64,000 bases of DNA from Heliocidaris erythrogramma (GCA_025617745.1 CM046856.1:43577049-43641048); one strand, 5' to 3'; positions 1 through 10,227 are shown, counted from the stretch's first letter. The notes: generated by a model from the letters alone, not told the origin. Translations and numbers: made by a program.

Positions 1-91
1 CCAATGATCCAACTTATGCTTCAGCGACATTTGTTCCAGGCTTATATTGTGTAAAATATACATGTATTGGACCACTGTAACGATTGGTATT

Positions 92-171
92 GGGTTTTAG
101 GTTTGGGTTTTAGGTTAGGGTTTTAGGTTAGGGTTTTAGGTTAGGGTTTTAGGTTAGGGTTAGGGTTAGGA
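92..171 (+). repeat. Interstitial telomere-like tract (degenerate TTAGGG/TTTTAGG)
   Basis: Repeated GGGTTTTAGGTTAGGG units followed by GGTTAGGGTTAGG. The tract sits inside a dispersed repeat: related copies at about 38580-38800 and 40530-40690 share a TTAGGG-like core, a following '..agttgaagttagg' or '..agttgaggttagg' stretch and a 'gcatgtgttgtag'-type end. Confidence 0.75.
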
Positions 172-289
172 TAGTGAAAGGTCTAGAGTTGAAGTTAGCA
201 CTTGGTTCTGGTTAGAAATCGATTGCAGAGTAGTTGTCACAAGAGTATGTGTTGTAGGACTCTGGACTGGCAGAGGAATGGAATCTAAC

Positions 290-447
290 CTCTGAGCCGC
301 CTTGTCTTTCTGAATGAGCCAGTCCACAAGCTCGCTCCCGATGATGCACTCGGGGTAGGTGCGTAGGCGATAGCGATGATTCTGAAACATGATGCCATTG
401 TTGGGATTCTTGATCAGGACCCAGAGATCTCGAAGCTGGGCTGAATT
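290..447 (-). CDS. PIKFYVE: PIKFYVE exon 7, DEP domain start
   Basis: Encodes the first half of the DEP domain: NSAQLRDLW, GIMFQNHRYRLRTYPECIIG, SELVDWLIQ. Acceptor TTCAG at 448-450; donor GTTAGA, phase 2, at 288-289. The rest of DEP and all later domains lie outside the window. A partial decayed copy of this exon lies 104 bp upstream. Confidence 0.93.
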
Positions 448-3400
448 CTGAACATCAGAAAAAAATTGAAATGAAGGAGAGAGAGACAGGAAAATATTGA
501 TTGTCAAAGAAAAGGATCAAGAATATTCATCAGAATCATCAAGATAGCATTGATTCTGAAACATGATTCCATTATTAAGACTCTTGATCAGGTCGCAGAG
601 ATCACCAAGTTGGGCTGAATTCTAAACATCAAAAGAGACGAAAGACAGTAAGAAAAGGGTCAAGGAAATTAAAGTGAGTGTATAATCCAGCTGTAAACCA
701 CCCATGGTCCAGGTTGTGGTCACAGCTTTCTCACAATCTTGATTACTTCAGTGGGTCACCGATTCACTGTGTGTAAATTCACACATTGTCAACATATTAT
801 TTTTAGGCACTTATTGTTGGTGTCTAAACTAATTGCAGTCGCATAAAAACTTTGCTGTGAGTCTTGCTGTAACCAAACTACCAAACCAAACAGATGTTTG
901 CTGGTAATGGCACTCTTGAACCTAAACATCTGGACATAATCAGCTCAAAAGTCCACAAAAGCTGGTCATTTGATGCCATACATGTACATGTGTGATTGAG
1001 AAAATGAATTTCATTTTAGATAGAGAAAGGATTCACCGTTTTATTCAACTTAACCTCTGTTTCATTTGTGTTTCATTTGTGTTTCAAAAGTGAAATAAAA
1101 ACCGAAGAACAAAGGAGGACTTAGATGTTCTCTGTAGGTTTCCATGGTGAGTGAGTATTCACAATTTTGTTTTTAGTTTTTGGTAACACCATGTGGGAGC
1201 CTCTGTGAAAAGGCTGTTGATATATTCTTTCGTGAAAAATAACCCACTTATGGGGCATTTACAGGGATTTAGGAGAAGTGAAAGGAAAGGAAAGAGATGG
1301 AAATGGAATGAAATTAAATTAAACACTTACACAAGTTTTGGGTTTTTGTTTTCGGTGTTTGTACACCAAAAATGAAGTGAAATGGAAAGAGGAAAGAAGA
1401 AAAAACAAAGGAAGAAAGAGTGACTGAGATCAGGAAAGTTCTGAGCAGGTCAGATAAGTTTGGAGAAAGTAGTTCTGAAAAGAACTGTTTGTATTCCTCT
1501 ATAGAGTAGTTCTGCAAGAGAGTTTCCGAACTACGGTAATCTTTCGGTAAAGGAGTATATCTGTCTCGACCCGTTTCAAACAGTGTGCTCTGTTCATCGT
1601 CAGGAGGACTTACCAATAGCTTTTTCTCTTGAACGATGGAAACTTGTGTTTCTGTTGAGTTTGTTAGACCTGGGACAACTTCAAAGAGATTAGAAGATGC
1701 CAGAGCATCTGCACTCCCTACACTCATAGCCCGACTGAAGATGATAAAAGAGAGAAATAGACAAGATTAAACACATCCAGGCCCTTCATAAGACAATGTA
1801 AAAGAGGACTGACATCTAGCAAATTAGTTACAACAATTACATATTGAACAATATTAGAATTATTCAGGATTTTTGTGGAATGGTTGAAAACACAGCAAAA
1901 AATCCATATTTTACAAGGTGTCTTTCACCAACACTGCTTAACTAAAATGATCCATAATTTCAGAACAAAAGAAATAGTCAAATAGATATTCTAAGAGTGA
2001 GGTTTGACTGATGCTAGTTACTTGAAAATGTCAACCAAACATAATAATATGAGTATATAAAGAGTTGCCTTTTCTATGGTAGGGCCTTTAATATGGTATA
2101 TAAAGCAAATTATTAATTTAAAAGACTGTTCAATTACTTAACTCTGTTGAAGAAAAAGGAATAAACCAGTAACAGAAACAAAGATCAATATTATGTACAT
2201 GGGCATTTTTCAATTATCCCACTTAGTGCATCAATGCTATGTAAGTATCTCATTTCTGTTCTCGTAAACTATGTCAGAGCTTTCTTATTTGTTTGTGAGC
2301 AAAATAATTATCCATGTCAAATTTACTTTGGAGAAATAAATAAAATGAATGAATGAAATAATGAATTAATAAATGAAAGGATGATAACCTTGTTCTCCTC
2401 ATATCATCATCCATAAATCCTAGAAACTTCTTCCTTGGTGTTAGCACGCTGTCCTCCGTACTGGGTGTGGCCGCCTCAGTAACGGTCATCAGATCCTCTT
2501 GCAGCGCCTTAAAGTCACCAGTATAAGCTGACTGGGCATAGCTAAGAACTACCTTGCAGCAGTAGGTACATACCCGTAAGTTTCCTGCAAGATACGTGTA
2601 GGAAGAAAAATCAACATTCCCTAGCAACAAAGCATAGATCCTGGATATAATAGTGAAACAGCAATTAAATTCCAAGGATAAGTATGTGAGAAAAGGCACT
2701 TCACAAACATTAGCAAAATGGCTTGCGTTCAGAAAAAGTGATGAATGGAAAAACATGAAGAAGAAGAAAATGAACTAGAAATTTAATTCATCACTGAAGA
2801 TGAATTAGGTGGTCTGTCCTGAAGTGGTAAATTGTTTGGAAGATGTGATAATGTTTGGGCAAGATAATAATCATGATAATGTTGACTACTATGATAATAA
2901 GATGGTAATAATAATGATGATGACGAAGTTATAATGATAATGATGATGACCATGATGACAAGAATAGTAACCACAATAACCTAACTGGCATATCGCCCCC
3001 TTATGGTTCTAAATGTTCTATTAAAGATGTCTATATAATTTCATATGTAACTATTGAATTAATAAACAAGCTCAAATTTGCATCCCACTACAGAGAGATA
3101 TATACCAATCGACGGATTGCCGTTTTGCCGCATTGTTGATGCAGTGTTAATGTGAGGTCATTCATAGTAATAGAGCTGATTAAGACTGTATAAAGGTCTA
3201 TAAATTACTGTACCAAGTTTCAACATGACCGAATGTTCCGTCTTCAATATATACCCATAAATTCGGAACAACTTCTTGACGCACTACTGACGCAAAATTG
3301 ATGTGACGTCGTTCATACTCATACAAACTAAGGACTAAAACTGTACCATGTTTCAACTTATTTCACTGTGCCGTTTTTGAGATATGGATATAACGTCGGA

Positions 3401-6400
3401 ATAACCTTTTGACGTTCTTCTGACATAACGTTAATGTGACATCAGTCATCTTCATATATTTTTAACTTTTAATAAAGTATCATCATTTTACCAAATTTTA
3501 AAATGTTTCACATTGCCGTTTTTAAGATATGACCATGTGTAAATATTTACAATACAATGTCTATGGAAAAATGCGCGCATATGCGCATGTGCATTCTTTT
3601 CGAAACATGCTTAAAATGGCCTGAAACATATGCAAAATTAATCTGTCCATGACAGACAACCTGAAAATTATAGTAGAAAAAACAATAAAAATTTGACACT
3701 ACCCAGATTCGAATCTGGACCACAGGCATGGTAGGCAAATGTTTTACCACTATAACACATTACCTCCCCATTGACTTAACATTTAAAGATGAAAAAGGGC
3801 ATGAGTATAGTCGCAATTTTAACATTCAATTGAGAATTTTAGCATAATGCCGACATCTAATCAAAATTAGGAGGGCACACTCACGATAGCCCATAGTCTC
3901 AGCTATAACATACTAAAATTTGGGAGAAAATAGAGAAAAAACAAACGAGATACTGCTCAATGAAAACTGTCATGCAGATTAATGATGTGAACGAATTTCG
4001 CCTTCTATAGGCATAACACGCAAATACGGAAAATTCTGACAAGACGCCTTAAATCGAAAATTTACTATGATGACGCCATCGAAATGAAAAATGGTGACAA
4101 CTGATCTTATAGAGAATTATGTCAGCCACAACATATCAAAATTTGGAAGAAAATCGACAACCTATTAGTGAAATATTGTCAAATGAATATAGAAAATTAT
4201 GACGTCATTTTTTTCAAAATCGTTCTTTTGTTGTTCATATGCAAATATGATGACATTCGGACTGATCAATGTGCCAAAATTATGCAAGTATTCAAATCTA
4301 CAACTTACAGGCTTTCAGAATAAGTAATAAAATTTGGGGGTCGCCAGCCATTCTGACAAGCTATGGCGGATTCCAGATAGGCATGTCTTTACCACTATAT
4401 TGCCCCATTGGTGCGCGCACGAATATGAAAGTTTGACGCGCATGTGTGGCATTATGGTATGTAGAGAATGACTGTAAATAGTTGGAAATTGTCAGGAATA
4501 GTATCAGGAACCCGAACCATGTGAAAAAACGGCGTTTCTACGTTCTATACATGTTGCGTGCGCGTATTTCTTTGAAATGCTTAAAATGGCCTGAAACATA
4601 TGCAAAATGAATTTCATCAGATTTGGATCATTTCTAAATTTTGCGCGCATTTATTGAAATGACCTTGACCTTCTTCATGCCACATATGAATGAGAAATGA
4701 CTTTCCATTATGGAGATATGACTATAAGTTCATTTTGGATGACATCTGGATGACATCACGCTGACTTGATGACCTTAAAAAAGATACGGGAACTTTATCT
4801 GATAGGGCCTGAAAATGAACGAAAATGAACGAAAAATTGAAGAAAATTGACAACCAATTTTGAGGAATCGTTCGAACAAAAAAGTAGGGGAAAAATGAAA
4901 ATAAATAAAAAGAATAATAAAGAAACTTCTGATGAAATTAAAAGGTGATCTGTCTATGACAGACCACCTAATAACGGAAAAAATTCTGACTAATTTAAGA
5001 GGTGATCTGTCGATTACGACAGACCACCTAAAAAGAAGAAGAAAAGAAGAAAAGACAAAGAAAACAAAAGAAAACAAAAACAAAAACAAAAACAAAACAA
5101 AAAAAAAAGGATGAAGAATAGAAGAAGCAGAAAAAAAGAAGAAACAGAAGAAGAAACAGAAGAAGAAGAAGCGCTTTGGGCCTCTTGGGAAAGGCACGAT
5201 ATAAGTAACTATATAATAATAATAATAATAACAATAATAAAGTAGGAAAAGATGAGAGGTCAACTTCTCTTACCAATGAATCCTATGAATTTCCCTGAAA
5301 CTTCCTGATTGCAACAGCGACTGCAGAAAATCTGTCCACACACCCGACAATGGTGGCGACGTCTAAACGTAGTAAACTTTTCCCCACAATCGTAGCACTC
5401 CTTGCACTGGCTGTCTGGCATCCAATATTGGCGAAGACTACTGTCTGAATAGGTTGTAGGATCCTGTCAAAAGTAAACACATAAGTTACAGCTCGTTTGG
5501 TTTTGTTTTTATGATAAATTTAATGTTAATGCAGCAAGTTAACTCTACAGCACCTACTACACAATCCAACAGCGATTTCAAAGAAGTTACAGTTGTATTA
5601 GATATGGAAATTTAAATGAAATATAATCTTCCTGATTAAGGTTCTGATACAAATACTGAAAATTGGTATTTATTTTTCATTTTCAAGAACATATCCACTG
5701 TCACCAGTCAAGAACATGTGGTTTACTTTATAAACCATTTCTTCCTTGAGGTTTCTATTTTCAGGAATTTTGTGCATTATTTTAGGATTGCGAATTTAAT
5801 AACTCAACAAACCTGAGCTGGTAATGCATATTCAATCATATATTGCAGGTAGCCCATGTTAATTACTGCAAAACAACAACTCCCAAAAATATCTGTGTCC
5901 CTGTCATTCACAAAAATATCTGTACATGCGAATTTAGGCTAATTAATACAGTACTTTCCTGCAAACTTCACAAAGTACTTTCATCCTCACCTGGCCTTTC
6001 CTCTCAATCAAACTGCTGAGATGCCTTAGGACAGTGGTCAAGCTCCTTGTGTAGTTGACCACTGGACCTGGCACAGTGGACTCAAATCCTCTGTTCTTGG
6101 ACATGGACTGGTCAAGATCCCGTCTCGAACCGCTGCCGACCAGGGGAGACAAACTCCTAGGCAGCAAAACTGTAAAGGTCATAAATCTTGTAATGTAATA
6201 TCTAATTCAAATGGCATCGGAGAGTCGTTTGGACATTTTATAAACTATTTTATTTCATTTAATATGCAAATAGGCAACATTTTCATAGGCAAAATGAAAG
6301 TCGGAACAAGATCATTCTGCATTCCGGTGTGCGCAAGATGACGTGCGTCATAGGTCAGTCATTTTTATGAAATGGTGCATCACAATTTCGACTCAAATAT

Positions 6401-8676
6401 GCATCAATGTTTCCAAATGGTGAGTCACTTTTTCTGACAGAGGGTGCATCATGGTGTAAAAATGGGTGACGCACATCAGTACAATGGGGGTCAAGAAGTG
6501 TGTCCTACAAACGACACCTGCATTACTCATTCAAACACTTGCTACAACATTAATAATGCATAATTGTCATTTCTATAGTTGCAAATGGGTCATTAAATGA
6601 ACAGTGTCATTGAGTTTAAGATCATAAAATGATAGCTCAAGCAAATATCGACTGCTCTGAGGAGCATGTTTGTAACCGTTACTAGCTGACTTAGTAGAAT
6701 ACAGGCCCATGATTACAAAGTTGTTTTTTTTAACTATAGTAAATATCAAATATCACCCTGTTCCTGGAACCAGTGCATACCTCTGCTTGGACCCTCAGGT
6801 CTTAGTCTACCATCAGATGATCTTCTCTCACCGCTAGCTGCTAACCCTTCTCTCTCAGCCTCTAGATCTTCTTCTTCTTGTCTATGTTCTAGAACAGATT
6901 TCCGGATTGGTAGGTCCTTAGGTCTCGTTTCGGCATGTTTGTCACCCGACTTGAAACCAGCTTGGGAATCTGCATTGGAGAATGATTTAAATTCATCAAA
7001 TAAAGGTGTACATGGTCTATTTTTCAACTATTTTTCATCTCTATTTTTTGTCTATTTTTATGTATTTTTATCCTTATGTTAATTTGTTAAAAATATATGT
7101 TTTCGCTAATTTTCACCAATTTTTAGAATATTTCTGGACTATTTTGTCCCTATTGTGGACAAGAGAATAATTTTTCTTGGTCTATTTTTCAACTAGATTT
7201 CATCTCTATTTTTTGTCTATTTTTTGTTCCAAAACATATAGGGTAAAAATATATTTTAAACCTATTTTTATCACTATTTCAATTATATTCCTGAAATATT
7301 TTCTATTTTTTAAAGCAAAGAAATAGTAAGAAAATATATTTTCTGGGTCCATTTTCTTTCTATTTACCATCTAATTTTAAACTATTTTATTTCGACTGGG
7401 GCACACATGTAGTGCAGGTGGAACTGCAAGAAAATGATGCAAGATTCTGGAATTATGATCACAAGAACATTCTGTATTGCAGGATATGTACTTCCATACA
7501 GTATATCGTCTGTTGAGAGCCGGAAGAGCATTAACGTCTAAACTTTAACACAAGAGTTTAACATGCCCTTCTGGCTCTAAACAGACGATAATGCTTTACA
7601 AGGGAGGATGTTCTGGTCATATCAGTAAATCTGTGATAAGGGTATTTTCCAGGATATTTCAGATCAATGTCATTGAAAAAAATAAAACAAGTTTTATTTT
7701 CTCTTTTCCTATTTCCCTCGGTCTGTTACTCTATCTCACATCCCCTATCTATTTTATCCCTCTGTCCCTTTCTTTCTCTCTCTCTCTCTCTGTCTCTCTC
7801 TGTCTCTCTCTCTCTCTCTCTCTCCAACTTCCCATTCAACCATTTCCTATGTTATTCAAACATTAGAGAGTTACATGTACATGTACATCAATCTCCTTAG
7901 TTTAAAACTTTCAGTATTTTACAATGTATTGTGCAGTGTGCACATGACATGCAGTATAAAGCAGCCTCTATGACTGAATTTTAAGTTGTAGTTTTTCTCC
8001 TCCTTAGAGTCCATTTTTGTTTCATGACCATATTGCGTTTGATGCCAGGAATTTTAAAAACAAGAAAATAAGCTATAAAATCCTTAAATTGGCAACACAT
8101 TGAGAGGTTCAAAATCATTGTTTTTTAATCAAAATTGGCAATTTTTTTTCAACTTTAAACCTTATGAGAACCATGTAGCATTAAAAGAAAAATATCATAG
8201 TTGCAAATTTGAAGAACAAAATGTGATCAATTAATTTAGCCCTTTTAATAATTCCTGTCGTGAAAGGGTTAAAGTGGAAGTCCAGGAAAAAAATAACTTG
8301 CTTTCAACAGAAGCTGAAAAATTTAGACAAACAGAACAAAACAAATTCTGAGGAAAATCGGACAACTAATAAGAAGTTATGAATTTTTAATGACATGAAA
8401 AACTAGGGAAAACAATGAAAATTACTAGACAAATTGGCAACTTAATTATGACATGTTATTTTTTTTAATGGACTTCCCCTTTAAGCACCTTACATGGTGC
8501 ATATACGTGTATGAGCACTATATGAAAACATGTCAAATATTATTATCATTACCTTTGCCCTTGCGGAACCATCCAGTGATGGAAAATCTGGATGTCTGGG
8601 TGTTATCATCACTAGGAGGAGGTGGAAACCATGTTAAACTACTCTGCTCATCCATTCCTCTGGAAGTTGCAGCCAT
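290..8676 (-). CDS. PIKFYVE: PIKFYVE, 5' (N-terminal) part, seven exons; continues beyond the left edge
   Basis: Seven exons join in frame: 8676-8553, 6969-6781, 6169-5991, 5463-5274, 2584-2389, 1734-1614 and 447-290, giving 385 codons plus two bases. Seen: an FYVE finger at residues 178-236 with WMPD, RRRHHCR and RVC motifs and zinc ligands C184, C187, C203, C206, C211, C214, C233 and C236, followed by a DEP domain starting near residue 334 (QLRDLW, FQNHRYRLRTYP, ELVDWLI). FYVE followed by DEP in this spacing is diagnostic of PIKFYVE/Fab1. Family knowledge: the enzyme binds PI3P on endosomes through FYVE and phosphorylates it to PI(3,5)P2; the chaperonin-like and kinase domains must lie left of the window. 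The start is supported by an in-frame TAA at 8698-8700. All junction phases agree. Identification is near certain; the exact first exon is less so. Confidence 0.93.
551..621 (-). pseudogene. Partial, decayed duplicate of the DEP exon
   Basis: The 5' half of the DEP exon is repeated here, with an acceptor-like TAG in place. Read on the minus strand it gives NSAQLGDLCDLIKSLNNGIM, against NSAQLRDLWVLIKNPNNGIM in the real exon. Similarity also extends into the flank up to about 665. The copy breaks off after MFQN, has no donor and runs into a stop, so it is not a usable alternative exon. Confidence 0.85.
631..1613. other. PIKFYVE intron 6, unannotated part
   Basis: Nothing recognised beyond the exon duplicate at its left end. 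The minus-strand frame of exon 6 stays open down to 1314, but it is low complexity and lies beyond a strong donor, so it is taken as intron. Confidence 0.5.
1614..1734 (-). CDS. PIKFYVE: PIKFYVE exon 6, linker
   Basis: Ser-rich linker ending in QEKKLL before a strong GTAAGT donor. Joined to the next exon this gives a KKLL-NSAQLRDLW transition that resembles the conserved linker-to-DEP boundary of the family, which supports this donor even though the frame stays open further downstream. Confidence 0.85.
1735..2388. other. PIKFYVE intron 5
   Basis: AT-rich sequence with a short 'aatgaatgaatg' tract near 2345. No coding or mobile-element signal seen. Confidence 0.5.
2389..2584 (-). CDS. PIKFYVE: PIKFYVE exon 5, end of FYVE
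   Basis: Supplies the last FYVE zinc pair (RVCTYC, C233 and C236) and the following helix (VVLSYAQ), then a variable acidic and Thr-rich linker. Acceptor TTGCAG, donor GTTATC in phase 2. The donor is the weakest splice site of the model. Confidence 0.88.
3100..3545. repeat. Degenerate tandem repeat, unit about 145 bp
   Basis: Three successive units share 'gatgtgacgtcgttcat'/'aatgtgacatcagtcat', 'gtaccaagtttcaacatgac' and 'gccgtttttgagatatg' blocks in the same order. Units are well diverged. The layout (gtacca-gtttcaac, then 'gatatg') recalls the central repeats of the hairpin-ended elements elsewhere in the window, but no terminal hairpins are seen here. Confidence 0.6.
3694..3768 (-). other. 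tRNA-Gly-like sequence, probably a tRNA pseudogene or SINE head
   Basis: On the minus strand the sequence runs TAGTGGTAAAACATTTGCC, TACCATGC, then a box-B-like AGATTCGAATCTGG, resembling the D arm, anticodon arm and T arm of tRNA-Gly. The acceptor stem does not pair convincingly, so a functional tRNA is unlikely. Confidence 0.4.
4940..5031. repeat. Two tandem hairpins, AGGTGATCTGTC / GACAGACCACCT
   Basis: Two imperfect hairpins with stems AGGTGATCTGTC and GACAGACCACCT lie about 57 bp apart (near 4941-4970 and 5000-5030). A related core, CTGTCCATGACAG, occurs at 3644-3656. Function unknown. Confidence 0.6.
5170..5242 (+). mobile_element. 3' tail of a tRNA-derived SINE, 5'-truncated
   Basis: GCGCTTTGGGCCTCTTGGG, then a GATATAAGTAA stretch and an (ATA)n tail. 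Ending in a 'gcgc..tataa' block plus ATT/ATA repeat is the pattern of the SINE at 62837. Confidence 0.55.
5274..5463 (-). CDS. PIKFYVE: PIKFYVE exon 4, FYVE zinc finger
   Basis: Encodes residues 165-227 and most of the FYVE domain: SLRQYWMPDSQCKECYDC, then FRRRHHCR.CG.IFC..CC. The basic RRRHHCR patch is the PI3P-binding signature. Acceptor GACAG, donor GTAAGA. Phase 1 exit completes a glycine with the next exon. This is the most clearly conserved exon of the gene here. Confidence 0.95.
5464..5990. other. PIKFYVE intron 3
   Basis: About 530 bp of AT-rich sequence with nothing recognised. Confidence 0.5.
5991..6169 (-). CDS. PIKFYVE: PIKFYVE exon 3
   Basis: Acceptor ACAG, donor GTGAGG. Encodes a Ser/Arg-rich linker and then the helix preceding FYVE (RSLTTVLRHLSSLIERKGQ), matching the family's conserved LRSLSTVL-type segment. 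Ends in phase 0, in frame with the FYVE exon. Confidence 0.87.
6170..6780. other. PIKFYVE intron 2
   Basis: About 610 bp; contains GTGCATCA and TGCGTCA-type blocks but no recognised feature. Confidence 0.45.
6781..6969 (-). CDS. PIKFYVE: PIKFYVE exon 2
   Basis: Acceptor CAG at 6970-6972, donor GTATGC at the low end. 189 bp of charged, low-complexity linker with an acidic segment (EEEDLEAERE). Both ends are phase 1 and fit exons 1 and 3. Linker sequence of this kind is not conserved, so support comes from open frame, splice sites and phase. Confidence 0.75.
7015..7230. repeat. Pyrimidine-rich duplicated block (CTATTTTT motif)
   Basis: The string 'ggtctatttttcaacta' followed by 'tttcatctctattttttg' occurs at about 7013-7050 and again at 7179-7217. 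Many CTATTTTT units surround it, down to about 7390. It lies in PIKFYVE intron 1. Confidence 0.6.
7505..7589. repeat. Short inverted-repeat element, arms ATCGTCTGTT..GAAG
   Basis: Arms of 27 bp at 7505-7531 and 7563-7589 (ATCGTCTGTTGAGAGCC against GGCTCTAAACAGACGAT), with a smaller inner stem (TAAACTTT / AGAGTTTA). A related sequence (CGTCTGTTTGGAGCCAGAAG) lies near 44151, so it is a dispersed repeat rather than a unique structure. Confidence 0.7.
7765..7825. repeat. CT microsatellite
   Basis: Interrupted (TC)n tract with TGTC interruptions, in PIKFYVE intron 1. Confidence 0.9.
8273..8480. mobile_element. Kolobok-type MITE, 208 bp, TTAA target site
   Basis: Flanked by TTAA on both sides (8269-8272 and 8481-8484). 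Terminal inverted repeats AGTGGAAGTCCA and TGGACTTCCCCT match at 11 of 12 positions. TTAA duplication with AGGG/AGTG-type ends suggests Kolobok, as for the larger element at 19541. No coding capacity. It lies in PIKFYVE intron 1. Confidence 0.65.
8553..8676 (-). CDS. PIKFYVE: PIKFYVE exon 1 (start codon)
   Basis: Begins ATG GCT GCA and encodes 41 residues plus one base, ending in RKGK before a GTAATG donor. It has a proline run (FPPPP) and is rich in Ser and Thr, as expected for the disordered PIKFYVE N-terminus. An in-frame TAA lies 24 bases upstream. A further non-coding upstream exon cannot be excluded. Confidence 0.78.
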
Positions 8677-8931
8677 GTTGTTAGTTTTAAACCTGCATTA
8701 ATATCTCAAATGCAGGTTTAAATATTTCTGAATGATCTATAAGAAATGTTTTAAAAAGTGGAGCCAACATGAGTGCATATTATCTGTTATGGATAATACA
8801 AGATACTCATAAACATAATAGAGTTTGCTTGATACATGGTTTATTAAGATAAACCTCTTTCATGAATTAGTATGGCATTATGGAACCCCTAACATACAGA
8901 GTAAAATATTTTTGATGATTGGTACACTTTG

Positions 8932-8961
8932 ATGATGATGATGATGGTAATAATGATAACA

Positions 8962-9012
<51 letters not shown>

Positions 9013-9013
9013 G
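8932..9013. repeat. GAT microsatellite
   Basis: (GAT)n, nearly pure at 8964-9012, just upstream of the PIKFYVE start and next to the LTR element. Confidence 0.92.
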
Positions 9014-9058
9014 GCCATTCTTTGTCAAGTGAAACAAATGATCACACACATGACCATC

Positions 9059-9225
9059 TGACACGTTTAACTCTGTATCATTAACTAATTTAGATGATTT
9101 CCGAGAGCAAGAAACAAACACGAGAGGACACAAAGATGGCTGATTTCACTCTGTTATAATATCGCAATGCGCAGGCGCAGCTTTACAATGATGCCACATA
9201 AATCATCAGGATACAATACATTACA
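9059..9225 (-). repeat. 3' LTR of the Ty3/Gypsy element, 383 bp upstream of the PIKFYVE start
   Basis: Identical to the 5' LTR except for two substitutions (the T/C in TTAGA[T/C]GAT and the A/G in CAAT[A/G]CATT). It reads in the same direction as PIKFYVE, so it could act as an alternative promoter (inference). Confidence 0.93.
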
Positions 9226-9239
9226 TATCTCCCCCCTTA
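9226..9239 (-). other. Polypurine tract
   Basis: Minus strand AAGGGGGGAGATA ends directly against the 3' LTR, as needed for plus-strand DNA priming. Confidence 0.8.
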
Positions 9240-9495
9240 GTTTTTTACAAAAGACATTTGAAGTATCTCTGGTTTGTTCCAAAATTAATATGTGATTCTA
9301 ATCTTATCTATGACCAATTTAATTTCCAAAGAAGATTGACTGTGTTTCTTTTTTAATGCCTCTACAAATTTGGATACGTTTTGCTGAGTATGTTCATCTT
9401 TAAGTGAACTGTTTAAGATTTTAGAAAAATAATATCATTCAATAATCAGAGTCCATAATCCGTTATCAAGTCCGAGGTCAAGTTCAGTTCCAAGT

Positions 9496-10206
9496 TCAAT
9501 ATCCGTAATAATCGGGTTTCTTCGCATTTCGCTTTGGGTATTCTTTTCGCTCTGACACGGTCGCATCAATGCTACTGGTATCAGATCTTTCTTCGGGGGT
9601 AGTGTCGCGGTCGCTCTCTTCCAACTCATCCCCCTCTTCGGTTAAGGTTGGTGAACCGAAATCGAAATTGAGATCGTTTTGCGATTTCTTTCCGTTCACG
9701 ACGATGCTTTCACGTTTTGAAGATTCGCGTTTCAGAATCTGGTCGGCGTGACGTTTCCAAATGTGTGAAGATGTTTCTACTCGTACCTCGACCTCGTAAG
9801 AGACCGGTCCTAACTTCTTTGTGATCTCTCCTAGTACCCACTTATTCCCTCTCGCGTAGTTGCAAACTAGTACGCTCTCACCCTCTTGGAAATCACGAAT
9901 AGGGCGGGAATCATGGTACAGCTTTTGCGAAAGCTGGTTCTTTTCGACGGTAGCTTTATTATCCGGCACCGCCATGTTGATTCGCGTGCGAAGCTTCCGT
10001 TTCATCAGCATTTCGGCTGGTGTTTGCATGGTTACCGAGTGCGGCGTAGATCGATAGGAGAGGAGGAATCGAGCTACACGCGTCTGAAGTGGTCCCAACA
10101 TCTTACGAAGTGCTGCTTTGACGGTTTGAACTGCGCGTTCTGCTAAACCATTGGTAGCAGGATGATACGGTGCGCTTTTTACATGACGGATGCCATTCGC
10201 TTTCAT
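9496..10206 (-). pseudogene. Integrase C-terminal part, cut off from Pol by a TAA
   Basis: 236 residues in the same frame as Pol, separated only by the nonsense codon at 10228-10230 and a few residues. Contains the third integrase catalytic residue in NGLAERAVQ, then the C-terminal domain and an acidic, Ser-rich tail. A single nonsense change seems to have cut it off. Confidence 0.9.
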
Positions 10207-10227
10207 GAATGCAGAGAATTTCTCGCT

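Larger units (their letters stand above)
2585..5273. other. PIKFYVE intron 4: degenerate tandem repeats, hairpins, SINE tail
   Basis: 2.7 kb intron. It holds a GAT/AAT-type microsatellite (2860-2960), roughly 145-bp degenerate tandem units around 3100-3545, a tRNA-like stretch (3694-3768), a direct repeat (3597-3645 and 4570-4612, sharing cttaaaatggcctgaaaca), two close hairpins (4940-5030), an A-rich tract and a SINE tail. No genes. Confidence 0.6.

Noticed and set aside
551-621. Second DEP-like exon as a mutually exclusive alternative exon
   Set aside because: It has an acceptor but no donor and ends in a stop; it covers only half of the real exon.
1314-1613. Extension of PIKFYVE exon 6 beyond the GTAAGT donor
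   Set aside because: Although the frame stays open, splicing at 1613 gives a KKLL-NSAQLRDLW junction matching the family, and the extension turns into low-complexity sequence.
3694-3768. Functional tRNA-Gly gene
   Set aside because: T-arm and anticodon-arm similarity only; the acceptor stem does not pair.
4775-5276. Open frames across the A-rich tract near 5030-5160
   Set aside because: Translations are Phe/Leu or Lys/Asn runs caused by poly-purine sequence, with no domain.
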